A DNA stretch of 64,000 nt from G963665405 sp963665405 (lineage in GTDB: Bacteria > Chloroflexota > Dehalococcoidia > Lucifugimonadales > G963665405), in assembly GCA_963665405.2 (NCBI GenBank), contig CAXXUH010000004.1, positions 310,001-374,000 on the forward strand. The letters are read 5' to 3'. A program made the translations under genes and the position numbers. Each line of letters begins with the position of its first letter. Position 1 is the stretch's first letter. Positions 40,082 through 48,559 of this stretch are shown here, piece after piece. The notes under the pieces were generated by a model. It ran no database searches, was not told where the DNA came from, and saw only the letters and a program-made list of their open reading frames with translations.

Positions 40082-41728
40082 GTGCCCAACTGGAAGGAAT
40101 ACCCGCCGCCGAGCCGGCCGGTGGCGATGGGTGTCAATGGCATGGTCAGCTCGGCGCATTCGCTGGCGTCCCTGGCGGGCCTGCAGGTGCTGACCGAGGG
40201 CGGAAACGCCTTCGACGCGGCGACATCGGTGGCGGCCACGCTGGGCGTCGTTGAGCCTTACATGTCGGGGCCAGGAGGGATCGGCCTGGCGCTGGCCTAC
40301 GTGGCACGGGAACGACGGACGAGGGTGTTGAACTTCTCCGGCAGAGCCCCGATGGCCGCGGAGCCGTCGCGGTTCACCCCTGAATCCAAGCAGACGGGCA
40401 TCCTCGCGGCGCTGGTGCCCGGCAACGTCGCGGGCTGGCTGACCCTCCACGAGACCTACGGGTCGCTGGACAGACGTCGGCTGCTGCAGCCAGCCATCGA
40501 CTACGCCGAAAACGGCTTCCCCGTCAGCGATTTTAATAGCCGCATATTCGCCGAGCAGGTGCCCAGGGTGTCCCGCTACCCGGCCTCCGCGTCCATCCTG
40601 CTGGACCGCGACGGCCGACCGCCCCTGCCGGGCTCTCTGTTCAGGATGCCCCGGCTGGCTGGCTCGCTGCGCAAGATCGCCGAGGGGGGCAAAGACGTGT
40701 TCTACCGGGGCGAGCTGGCCGCCGAGGTCGTCCAGGGCGTCCGGGCCATGGGCGGCCTGCTCTCCGAGTCGGACCTGGCGGAGTATGAGCCCCAGTGGCA
40801 GGAACCGATCCGTATTAGCTACCGCGGGTACGAAGTTCTCACCACGCCGCCCAACTCCAGTGGATTCCAGATTCTTCAGACCCTCAAGCTGATGGAGAGC
40901 TTCGAGGGGCGAGACCTGTCCTTTCAACACCCGGACACCATCCATGCTCTCATGGAGGCCATCAAGCTGTGCGTGACCGACCGGATCAGGTACGGCGGCG
41001 ACCCGGACTACGTAGCCGCTCCCCTGGAGGGCCTCCTGTCGGAGGGGTACGCCGCCCGGCAACGACAGCGCATCGACAAGAAGAGCGTTTCGGTTGTCGC
41101 AGGCGAGCACTATGTCGGGCAAAGCCCGCCGGGAGCGCTGGAGCCGGGCAGCCTCGAGGACTTCGAGGGCGGCATGACGACTCACTTCGCGGTGGCTGAC
41201 CGGGACGGCAACGTTGTGTCCGTGACCCAGACCCTGGGCGGTCGGTTCGGCTCGGCCGTGGCGGTTGGCGAGACCGGCATTTTCCTGAACAACATGTGCT
41301 ACTGGTTTGACCTGGAGAAGGGCAGCCCAAACCTGATCGGGCCGGGCAAACGGGTGGACTTCGTCCTGGCTCCTACCCATACTTACCGGGACGGACGGTT
41401 CTTTCTTAGCATGGGCACGCCCGGCGGATGGGGTATCCTCCAGACTACGGTGCAGCTGCTCATGAACGTGCTGGACTTTGGCATGGACCTTCAGCAGGCC
41501 ATAGAGGCGCCCCGCTTTCGCTACTACGCCGGAAAACGGGTCGAAATGGAGGAGCGTTTTCCCCTGCAACTGCGCCGGGCCCTGGCGGCCATGGGCCACG
41601 AGGTGGACATACTGGACGCCTGGTCCCTGTTCGTCGGAGCCGCCCACGCGGTCCAGGCCGACCAGGACAGGGGTGTATTCCACGGCGGGGCCGACTCCCG
41701 CCGGGACGGCCTCGCTCTGGGCTGGTAG
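40082..41728 (+). CDS. ggt: gamma-glutamyltransferase-type Ntn hydrolase
   Basis: 548 residues, the usual length. The N-terminal half has NGMVSSAHSLASLAGLQVLTEGGNAFDAATSVAATLGVVEPYMSGPGG, the large-subunit signature. The autocleavage site is GGMTTHFAVADRDGNVVSVTQTLGGRFGS, in which the second Thr would become the nucleophile. GTPGGWGILQTTVQ near the end is the PGG oxyanion region. No signal peptide is seen, so it is cytoplasmic, as in many catabolic homologues that cleave gamma-glutamyl or cephalosporin-like amides. GTG 40082 is preferred because AGGAGG directly abuts the ATG at 40076. The FAD oxidoreductase follows after 56 bases. Confidence 0.9.
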   Translation: MPNWKEYPPPSRPVAMGVNGMVSSAHSLASLAGLQVLTEGGNAFDAATSVAATLGVVEPYMSGPGGIGLALAYVARERRTRVLNFSGRAPMAAEPSRFTPESKQTGILAALVPGNVAGWLTLHETYGSLDRRRLLQPAIDYAENGFPVSDFNSRIFAEQVPRVSRYPASASILLDRDGRPPLPGSLFRMPRLAGSLRKIAEGGKDVFYRGELAAEVVQGVRAMGGLLSESDLAEYEPQWQEPIRISYRGYEVLTTPPNSSGFQILQTLKLMESFEGRDLSFQHPDTIHALMEAIKLCVTDRIRYGGDPDYVAAPLEGLLSEGYAARQRQRIDKKSVSVVAGEHYVGQSPPGALEPGSLEDFEGGMTTHFAVADRDGNVVSVTQTLGGRFGSAVAVGETGIFLNNMCYWFDLEKGSPNLIGPGKRVDFVLAPTHTYRDGRFFLSMGTPGGWGILQTTVQLLMNVLDFGMDLQQAIEAPRFRYYAGKRVEMEERFPLQLRRALAAMGHEVDILDAWSLFVGAAHAVQADQDRGVFHGGADSRRDGLALGW

Positions 41729-41784
41729 CGGGATGGGGACGGGGAGGTCAGGGTCTCTGACGAAGGGAGCTCTGGAGGACGAGG

Positions 41785-42954
41785 ATGGACCACACAGCAG
41801 ACGCGGTGATCGTTGGCGGAGGCATCATGGGCGCCAGCGTGGCCCATTTCCTGGCAAAGGGCGGGTTCGGCAAGGTCGTGCTGCTGGACAACAAAACACT
41901 GGCGGGGGCCAGCACCGGCCACTCCGCGGCCAACGTCAGGACCCTTTACTCCAACCCTCTGACGATCCGGCTGGCAGTCCGCGCAGTCGAGATGTTCGAG
42001 AACCAGCACGAGGAGTTGGGCGGAGACTGTGGGTTTGATCAGGTTGGCTTTCTGTGCCTGCTGGAGGAGCACACCGCCCCGGCCGGACGCCGGGTGCTCG
42101 AGATGGAGCAGAAATACGGCGCGACAGTCGTGGAGGTATCACGGGACGACATCGAGGAGCAGGCCCCTCGTCTCGATCTCGAGCAGGTGATCGGCGGCGT
42201 CTTCGAGCCCCGCTCTGGCTACGCCGACCCAGTAAGGACGACCCACAGCCTGGTGACACGGGCGAAAGAGTGGGGACTGAGGGTCCATGAGGGGCTCGGC
42301 GCCACGGGGATCCGTCTAAGAGACAACAGGATCGTAGGGGTGGAGACCGCGGAGGGCACCATCGATACGCGGGTGGTGGTGAACGCGGCCGGGCCATGGG
42401 GCCGCCAGGTTGGTTTGTGGGTCGGGCTGAACTACTCCATTCGGTGGAGCCGCGAGAGCGATCTCGTGCTCCAACTGCCCGCCGATTTCGGACGTTTTCC
42501 CGTGGTGACGGACCCGAGCCTGCGCATCTATTTTCGACCGCAGGGAGAGGACAAGCTGGTAGCCGGGCTGGGTTTCCCCAAAGAGGTGGAGACACTGGAC
42601 ATAGAGGACTATGAAACCGCCCTGGACCCCGAGACCCGCGGGCGTATAGAGCGGCCCCTGTTCCAGCGAATGCCAACCGTAAGAGACGCAAAGTACGTCG
42701 CGGGATGGGCATCGATATATACCATCACCGACGACTGGCACCCGCTGGTAGGCCCAGAGCCCGACGTGGAAGGCTACTACGCCTGTTTTGCGGGCTGCGG
42801 ACATTGCTTCAAGCTAGGTCCGCCCATCGGCGAGGCTCTGGCGGACGTAATCGCCGGCAACACCCCGAAGATTGACATTCATGCCCTGCGCCCGTCCAGG
42901 TTTATCGACGGCGAGGAGTTCACATCTGCCTGGGGGAGTGGCAACCGCGCCTAG
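41785..42954 (+). CDS. FAD-dependent oxidoreductase of the DAO/sarcosine oxidase family
   Basis: 389 residues. The dinucleotide fold ADAVIVGGGIMGASVAHFLA (about 5-24) is followed by STGHSAANVRTLYSN, GTIDTRVVVNAAGPWG and a C-terminal GYYACFAGCGHCFKLGPPIGEALADVI, all typical of D-amino-acid/sarcosine/dimethylglycine oxidases. It would oxidise a secondary or primary amine of a small amino acid. GGAGGACGAGG precedes the ATG. Probably in one operon with the gamma-glutamyltransferase. The substrate is unknown, but the pairing suggests that an amine released by amide cleavage is oxidised next (inference). Confidence 0.9.
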   Translation: MDHTADAVIVGGGIMGASVAHFLAKGGFGKVVLLDNKTLAGASTGHSAANVRTLYSNPLTIRLAVRAVEMFENQHEELGGDCGFDQVGFLCLLEEHTAPAGRRVLEMEQKYGATVVEVSRDDIEEQAPRLDLEQVIGGVFEPRSGYADPVRTTHSLVTRAKEWGLRVHEGLGATGIRLRDNRIVGVETAEGTIDTRVVVNAAGPWGRQVGLWVGLNYSIRWSRESDLVLQLPADFGRFPVVTDPSLRIYFRPQGEDKLVAGLGFPKEVETLDIEDYETALDPETRGRIERPLFQRMPTVRDAKYVAGWASIYTITDDWHPLVGPEPDVEGYYACFAGCGHCFKLGPPIGEALADVIAGNTPKIDIHALRPSRFIDGEEFTSAWGSGNRA

Positions 42955-43172
42955 CAATGCTGCCCTGCCAGGCGCTAGCGCTCTCTAGCCCCGAAAACCT
43001 GTTGCCCATGGCAGAGCGTCAAATTCGGGGCGGGGAGCATGCGGACGCGGTTCGGGGCTGGTGGGTGGGACAGACCATTTTGGGGAGGGGCTGCACGCCG
43101 GACGGCGCATGGCCGCTATTTTCGTAGCAATAACAGGGGGCGCCTCATATCCACAAAAACCTGCACCGGGGG

Positions 43173-44237
43173 TTACTTAAAGGTGAGCACGCTCCTGGGG
43201 TTGTCCACCAACATCGCCCGGATCTGCTCCTCGGTAAGGCCACGCTTCCTCATCCGTGGCACGATGTTGTTCAGAACGTGGTCGTAAGACTTGCCGCCGT
43301 ATCGGGCGTAGCGGGCCTTAAAGCAGACGTCGTGGCCGATGACGATCCTGTCCTGGTAGCCCTCTTCGATGAAGTGTTCCAGGGCCTGCAGACGCTGAAC
43401 ATCGCTTGGTATTCTTAGGCTCTCGGCACGAAGGGCGCCGGTATCGAAGCTGGTGTCCTCCTGTCCGAAGACATCCCACTCCAGGTAACATCCGGTTTGA
43501 GCCAGGCTGTTCAGGACCCCGTAATCGCTGAAGGGATCCAAATGGCCCATGATCACATGCTGGGGGTCGGCTCCGGACTCCACCAGCAGTTCCATAATTG
43601 CCAGGGGTGATTCGGGGTCGAACCCGGGGTGGATGAGTATCGGTGCACCTGTACGGTGCTGAGCGTAGGCGGAGGCCCTCAGGATCTTCCGCTCGTTGTC
43701 GCTCAGGGGCCAGTCGTTTCCGACTTCCCCGATTATCCCGGACCGAACACCAGTGTCACCCACCCCCACTGTGATGTCACGTATGATTTCGTCGGCGATC
43801 GCCTCTTCACTCCTCTGGTCCATGTCCGGTGGATGGGAGGGCGGAATGTAGTAGCTCGCTCCCATGACTATGTTGAGGCCTGTTGTGCGGGCTATTCTGG
43901 CGAGGGCCAGCGGGTCGCGCGCAATTCCGATGCTGGTCGCGTCCACCAGCGAATTGCCGCCGACATGCTTGTAAAGGGAGGCTTCTTCGACAGCGGTCTG
44001 AACGTCCAGCAGCTTCATATTATCCAGGTTGTATCTCCACCTGCGCATAACACCACCCAGCCGATCTATGGTCAGGGGCGCGTGTATCCAGGCCCTCTCG
44101 CTGGCCTCGGCTGGGGATTGAAAGTAGCATTCCAGATCAATCAAAAGATGCTCGTGAGTCAGCGTGACGCCCAGCAATTCAGGTTCAACAGGTCCCAGAA
44201 CCGTCTGCACCTTGCCGGATAGTCCCTGTACGCTCAT
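43173..44237 (-). CDS. phosphotriesterase-family amidohydrolase (paralogue 2)
   Basis: 354 residues. Metal ligands: THEHLLID (His28/30), GIIGEVGNDWP (Glu bridge), PILIHPGFD, VIMGHLDPF, IVIGHDVC. It shares the opening VQTVLGPVEP and the ending NPRSVLTFK with paralogues 1 and 3, and is about two-thirds identical to them by eye. I start at MSVQGLSGKV (44237), aligned with paralogue 3's MTIQGLSGKV and set six bases after AGGGG; an ATG two codons upstream abuts that site. It lies 122 bases downstream of nothing on its own strand except the hydantoinase genes further upstream, so it may be the last gene of that transcription unit. Confidence 0.9.
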   Translation of the reverse strand: MSVQGLSGKVQTVLGPVEPELLGVTLTHEHLLIDLECYFQSPAEASERAWIHAPLTIDRLGGVMRRWRYNLDNMKLLDVQTAVEEASLYKHVGGNSLVDATSIGIARDPLALARIARTTGLNIVMGASYYIPPSHPPDMDQRSEEAIADEIIRDITVGVGDTGVRSGIIGEVGNDWPLSDNERKILRASAYAQHRTGAPILIHPGFDPESPLAIMELLVESGADPQHVIMGHLDPFSDYGVLNSLAQTGCYLEWDVFGQEDTSFDTGALRAESLRIPSDVQRLQALEHFIEEGYQDRIVIGHDVCFKARYARYGGKSYDHVLNNIVPRMRKRGLTEEQIRAMLVDNPRSVLTFK

Positions 44238-44392
44238 AGACATCCCCTGACTGTTATCGTGAATTCGCACCGCCGACGCCGGATGTCACATCGAGTCGTT
44301 CAACAGCGGCAGAATCAGCCAGCCAGCACCGACTCCCCAGCATCCCCCGCCGGGATGTCCTCACCCCGCGCCTCACCAAAGGCTTGGCCAAC

Positions 44393-46171
44393 TCACTTAT
44401 CGGGCTCGTCGTCCTGTGTCCCGCCCATAGCGCCCCTTTGCAAGGCCCTGGTTTCGCTCTCGTCTACCATCATGGTTCGCGGGTTGATTGATACTCTGTA
44501 GACCTCCCGTGCCCTCTCGGCGGACACCAGGCCCTCTAGCACGTCTCGCCGCACGGCCTGGGGGTCACGTAATTTGGGGTCGCCCCAGCCGCCGCCGCCC
44601 GGCGTCTCGGTCACGATGAGGTGGTCAGCCTCCACGAAAGTGGTTTCTTTGGATGACAAGCGCCGTTCCTGACCATCGGGGCCGATGATCACGCTGCGGG
44701 ACCGCCCGCCAGGCTGTCCCCCGAACAACCCCCAGGGCGGCACCTCGGCCCGGTCCGAGCTAAGGGTGAGCTGGACTTCTCTTCCCAGCACGCGGAGGCC
44801 GCGTCGCAGGCCCAGGCCCCCGCGATGATGACCAGCGCCTTCTGAATCAGGTATCAGCCCATAGAACTCGACCCGCAGGGGGTAGGCGACCTCGATTGCC
44901 TCGACTGGCGCGTTGCGAGTGTTGGTCATGTGGTTCTGTACGGCATCCATCCCGTCCTGGTTGTGCATGGCACCTTGGCCGCCAGCATAGGTTTCGATGT
45001 AGTTGTAGTAGGCACCGCTGCGCGGGTCGATGCCGCCGATGTTGAGCAGGTTCATGGTGCCGGAGGAGGCCGCCTGCACCTTCTCAGGGATTACCTGGGA
45101 GAGCGCCCCCAACAAGACGTCCACAACGCGCTGGCTGGTGATGATGTTGGCGTTGCAAACCGCGTTGGGATAAACCGCCGAGAGCAGGCTGCCATCCCGG
45201 GTGACGATTTCGATCGGACGATAGGCTCCGGCGTTGGGGGGTAGCTCCGGGTCCAGCACAGCCTTGAGCACATAGTACACGCAGGCAGCTACTGAAGGCC
45301 AACGGCAGTTGAGCGGTCCACGAGTGGCATCATCGGTAGCGCTGAAATCGGCGCGAAGGGTATCGCCTTTGGCCTCCAACGCGACGCGGATGGTGTAGCG
45401 CTTGTCTGTTATGCCGTCCCCTTCTAATACGTCTTCAAATTCATAGGTGCCCCGCGGAATGGTATGCAGTGCTGCCCGCATACGGCGCTCCGAGTAGTTG
45501 AGCATCTCCTCCAGATACTGCTCGACGGTGGCGAGGCCGTGCTTTTCTGCGACCTCGTTGAGACGTCTGGCACCCACGGCATTCGCCGCGAATTGGGCCA
45601 GCAGGTCGCCGTGTACCTCGGCCTGCGGCCTCACGTTCTGGGCGATTAGTCTCCATAGATCGTGGTCTAGCTCGCCACGGCGGAAGAGGCGCACGGGTGG
45701 GATTTGTAACCCCTCCTGGAAGATCTCGGTCACTCCGAAGGGCATAGAGCCCGGAGCAAAGCCACCCATGTCTACTTGATGCGCTTGATTAGCCGCGATG
45801 GCGATGATACGCCCGGCGTGGAAGACCGGCGAGATCAGGCACAGGTCGTTGAGGTGGCCAGGCCCGGCTGGATAAGGGGTGTTAGTGGCGATAGCATCAC
45901 CGGGCTCAAGCTTCTGGATGGGGTAAGCATCAAGGGCCGTGCGTACCGTAGAATGCATGGTGCCCAGATGAAGCGGTGTTCCGATCTCGCTCTGGGCCAC
46001 GACCACAATGTCCCCGGCGCCGGTGTAGATGGCGCAGGAGCAATCACGACGGTCTTTGATGTTCGTAGAGTAGCTGGCCCGCACCAGGGCCGCAATCATT
46101 TCGTCGGTAATGGAGTAAAAGGCGTTGCGCATCACTTCCAGGGTAATCGGGTCAACGGTGGACGGGCTCAC
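44393..46171 (-). CDS. hyuB: hydantoinase B / acetone carboxylase alpha-type subunit
   Basis: 592 residues. DPITLEVMRNAFYSITDEMIAALVRASYSTNIKDRRDCSCAIY is the standard HyuB opening. LDAYPIQKLEPGDAIATNTPY, LCLISPVFHAGRIIAIAANQAHQVDMGG (metal-binding His/Asp) and ETPGGGGWGDPKLRDPQAV near the end complete the family. With HyuA it forms an ATP-dependent enzyme that opens hydantoins, 5-oxoproline or similar cyclic imides. The GTG start overlaps the HyuA stop (GTGA), so the subunits are coupled. The tail after 570 is highly charged. Confidence 0.93.
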   Translation of the reverse strand: MSPSTVDPITLEVMRNAFYSITDEMIAALVRASYSTNIKDRRDCSCAIYTGAGDIVVVAQSEIGTPLHLGTMHSTVRTALDAYPIQKLEPGDAIATNTPYPAGPGHLNDLCLISPVFHAGRIIAIAANQAHQVDMGGFAPGSMPFGVTEIFQEGLQIPPVRLFRRGELDHDLWRLIAQNVRPQAEVHGDLLAQFAANAVGARRLNEVAEKHGLATVEQYLEEMLNYSERRMRAALHTIPRGTYEFEDVLEGDGITDKRYTIRVALEAKGDTLRADFSATDDATRGPLNCRWPSVAACVYYVLKAVLDPELPPNAGAYRPIEIVTRDGSLLSAVYPNAVCNANIITSQRVVDVLLGALSQVIPEKVQAASSGTMNLLNIGGIDPRSGAYYNYIETYAGGQGAMHNQDGMDAVQNHMTNTRNAPVEAIEVAYPLRVEFYGLIPDSEGAGHHRGGLGLRRGLRVLGREVQLTLSSDRAEVPPWGLFGGQPGGRSRSVIIGPDGQERRLSSKETTFVEADHLIVTETPGGGGWGDPKLRDPQAVRRDVLEGLVSAERAREVYRVSINPRTMMVDESETRALQRGAMGGTQDDEPDK

Positions 46172-48225
46172 GGCTCCCTCCGCTCCAAAATCAGATTGCG
46201 GTAGGCATCCACCCTGGCGCGCTGGCCGGGCCAGACTACCGTGGTCGAGTCGAGTTGCTCTATGATGGCCGGACCTGCAACGGCATCACCAGAGTTGAGC
46301 CGCGAACGATCGTAGATGGGAGTGGGGATGAATCGCTGGTGGAAATAGACCTGCCGCTGTTCCTTCAGTGCGCCGCGCGGGTTAGTGGTGCCATCGATAG
46401 GCCCAGCGGTCAGAAGTGGCTGCGGCAACTTGGATAGGGCTGTGACTCTCAGATTGACTATCTCGACGGGATGTTCGGGCCTTAAATAGCCGTAAAGACG
46501 CTGGTGGGCTTGGTGGAAGCACTCGGCCATTTCAGCCAAGTGAGTGGTGCCGAACCTGGCACCAGAGACGGGAACCTCCAGTTCGTACCCCTGTCCCCGG
46601 TAGCGAACGTCAGCCAGGCGGATCAGGGTCACATCATCACGTGCCAATCCCTCGCGGTCCATCTGAGCCAGGGCCTCAGCCTCCATCTCGGCGTAGCGAC
46701 GGCCCAACTCGCCGCCGGCTGACTCATCTCCCAGACGCAGCACGGTACGGACGTAGTCGTGGCGCATATCGGCCATCAGCAGACCCAGGGCAGAGGTTAG
46801 GCCCGGCGCGATGGGCACGACCACCCGTGGGATATCCAACTCGGCCGCCAGCTCGGCCGCGTGCAAGGGCCCAGCCCCGCCGAAGGCTACCAGGCAGAAC
46901 TCGCGCGGGTCATAACCCTTACCAACTGAGACCACCCTAACGCCTTTGATCATGGTGGCGTTGACGACCCTGATGATGCCCTCGGCTGCTTCCTCAACGC
47001 TGAGGCCCAGGGGCCTGGCGATCCGGTCATCCACGACCTTCCGAGCTTGTTCTACGTCCAGCGCCATCTGGCCGCCCAGGAAACCTGCCGGATTAAGCCG
47101 CCCTAGCATCAGGTTAGCATCAGTCACCGTCGCCTCGCTGCCCCCCCGGCAGTAGCAGGCCGGACCCGGATCGGCCCCGGCGCTCTGGGGGCCAACGCAC
47201 AGAGCGCCACCGGCATCAATCCAGGCAACACTTCCCCCACCGGCACCGAGGGTATGCACGTCTACCATTGGGACTTTGACAGGGAGTCCTTCAATCTCGG
47301 TCTCCTGAGTGCGGCGCACTTCGCCCTGGTAAGAGAGGCAAATGTCGAAGCTGGTCCCGCCCATATCCACAGAGATGGTGTTGGGCTCCCCGGCCTGAGT
47401 GGCAAGGGCCACACTGCCAATTACTCCCGCGGCCGGCCCGGAGAAGACAGTGTGAACGGGCTTCTCGATGGCGGTGGCAACCCCCATGACGCCACCGTTG
47501 GACTGCATAATGTGTACGTCAGAGCGCGTACCGACCTCAGCGATGGCACGCTGTAGCTCACGGAGGTAGCGCCGCATCACCGGCCCTACGTAGGCGTTGA
47601 TGGTCGTGGTGCTCGCGCGCTCGTACTCTTTGAACTCAGGGAGAACGTCTGAAGACAGCGACACTGTGAGATCAGGTAGGGCCTCGGCTAAGGCCATGCC
47701 TACAGCCTGCTCGTGGACAGGGTTGGCATAGGCGTGGAGAAGACACACCGCCACGGCCTCGACCTCGGCTGCCCGTAGCTGTTCAACAACAGCCTGCACG
47801 TCTTGGAAGTTGAGGGGTGCAAGTATCTCACCCGTATGGAGGACACGCTCGCGTACCTCGAAACTTAGGTGGCGTGGCACGAGGGGCTCGGGCCGACGAA
47901 TCCGCCAGTTGTACAGCCGCGGACGGTCCTGGCGGCCGATCTGCAGTACGTCCCGGAAGCCGGCGGTGACAATAAGCGCGGTACGCGCGCCCTTGCGTTC
48001 CAGTAAGGTGTTAGTCGCTACGGTGGTGCCGTGGATGAAGAAGGTGATCTCGCTAGGGGGAATGCGGAGCCGGTCGATCAGTTGCTGGAGCCCGAGAGTA
48101 ACCCCGGCGGTTTGGTTCGCCGGTGTTGATGGGGTTTTGGCGAACTCTAGACGGTCGCCTCCCACATCGTAGACGACCAGGTCTGTGAACGTTCCTCCGA
48201 CGTCGACGCCAAGACGGTAGGTCAT
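46168..48225 (-). CDS. hyuA: hydantoinase A / 5-oxoprolinase-type subunit
   Basis: 685 residues. N-terminal nucleotide-binding start YRLGVDVGGTFTDLVVYD (about 3-20), then FFIHGTTVATNTLLERKGARTALIVTAGFRDVLQIGRQ. The ATPase core is TISVDMGGTSFDI and GYDPREFCLVAFGGAGPLHAAELA. Full length for the family. It supplies ATP-dependent activation of the cyclic substrate to HyuB, whose GTG overlaps its stop. Gamma-glutamyltransferase lies nearby; 5-oxoproline is a plausible shared metabolite, though hydantoins or lactams are equally possible. Its promoter region diverges from the ABC binding-protein gene. Confidence 0.93.
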   Translation of the reverse strand: MTYRLGVDVGGTFTDLVVYDVGGDRLEFAKTPSTPANQTAGVTLGLQQLIDRLRIPPSEITFFIHGTTVATNTLLERKGARTALIVTAGFRDVLQIGRQDRPRLYNWRIRRPEPLVPRHLSFEVRERVLHTGEILAPLNFQDVQAVVEQLRAAEVEAVAVCLLHAYANPVHEQAVGMALAEALPDLTVSLSSDVLPEFKEYERASTTTINAYVGPVMRRYLRELQRAIAEVGTRSDVHIMQSNGGVMGVATAIEKPVHTVFSGPAAGVIGSVALATQAGEPNTISVDMGGTSFDICLSYQGEVRRTQETEIEGLPVKVPMVDVHTLGAGGGSVAWIDAGGALCVGPQSAGADPGPACYCRGGSEATVTDANLMLGRLNPAGFLGGQMALDVEQARKVVDDRIARPLGLSVEEAAEGIIRVVNATMIKGVRVVSVGKGYDPREFCLVAFGGAGPLHAAELAAELDIPRVVVPIAPGLTSALGLLMADMRHDYVRTVLRLGDESAGGELGRRYAEMEAEALAQMDREGLARDDVTLIRLADVRYRGQGYELEVPVSGARFGTTHLAEMAECFHQAHQRLYGYLRPEHPVEIVNLRVTALSKLPQPLLTAGPIDGTTNPRGALKEQRQVYFHQRFIPTPIYDRSRLNSGDAVAGPAIIEQLDSTTVVWPGQRARVDAYRNLILERREP

Positions 48226-48559
48226 TGTGCTTGCGCCTTTACCTGTTCGTTATTCTCTCCCCAATCTTCGGGCAGGGAGAGGGTGATGCACGGCGTACCA
48301 ACCCGCAGAGGTCCCGGAAACCGCGGACAAGGGCTTCCGAATCATCGGATTCACATGCCAGGTCGCGCCAGCGGCCATGTTAGCAGCAGTCATATGCGAG
48401 AACAAGCGCGTGCATCGGCAGCCGAAGCTTGACAGGGGGGGGGGGAGTCGGATACCATCCGTCAGGTCCTTCGCAGGGTGCCTCTGGCACTCAAGGCGAA
48501 GGCAGGTCTCTGGGTTAGCGATCTAGCAGTGACGCGCGAAGTTGCCCGAGGAGGAGAAG
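48226..48559 (+). promoter_or_regulatory. divergent promoter region with an 11-G tract between -35 and -10
   Basis: No gene. TTGACA (48429-48434) is followed directly by eleven G (48435-48445), then AGTCGGA and TACCAT (48453-48458), giving an 18-base spacer that contains the homopolymer. The start of the ABC binding-protein gene lies about 100 bases downstream with GAGGAGGAGAAG. Slippage of the tract would change the spacing, a classic phase-variation layout. Confidence 0.6.

Noticed and set aside
40969..41199. Frame inside the gamma-glutamyltransferase gene
   Set aside because: Out-of-frame shadow rich in Arg and Gly; the main frame has all family motifs.
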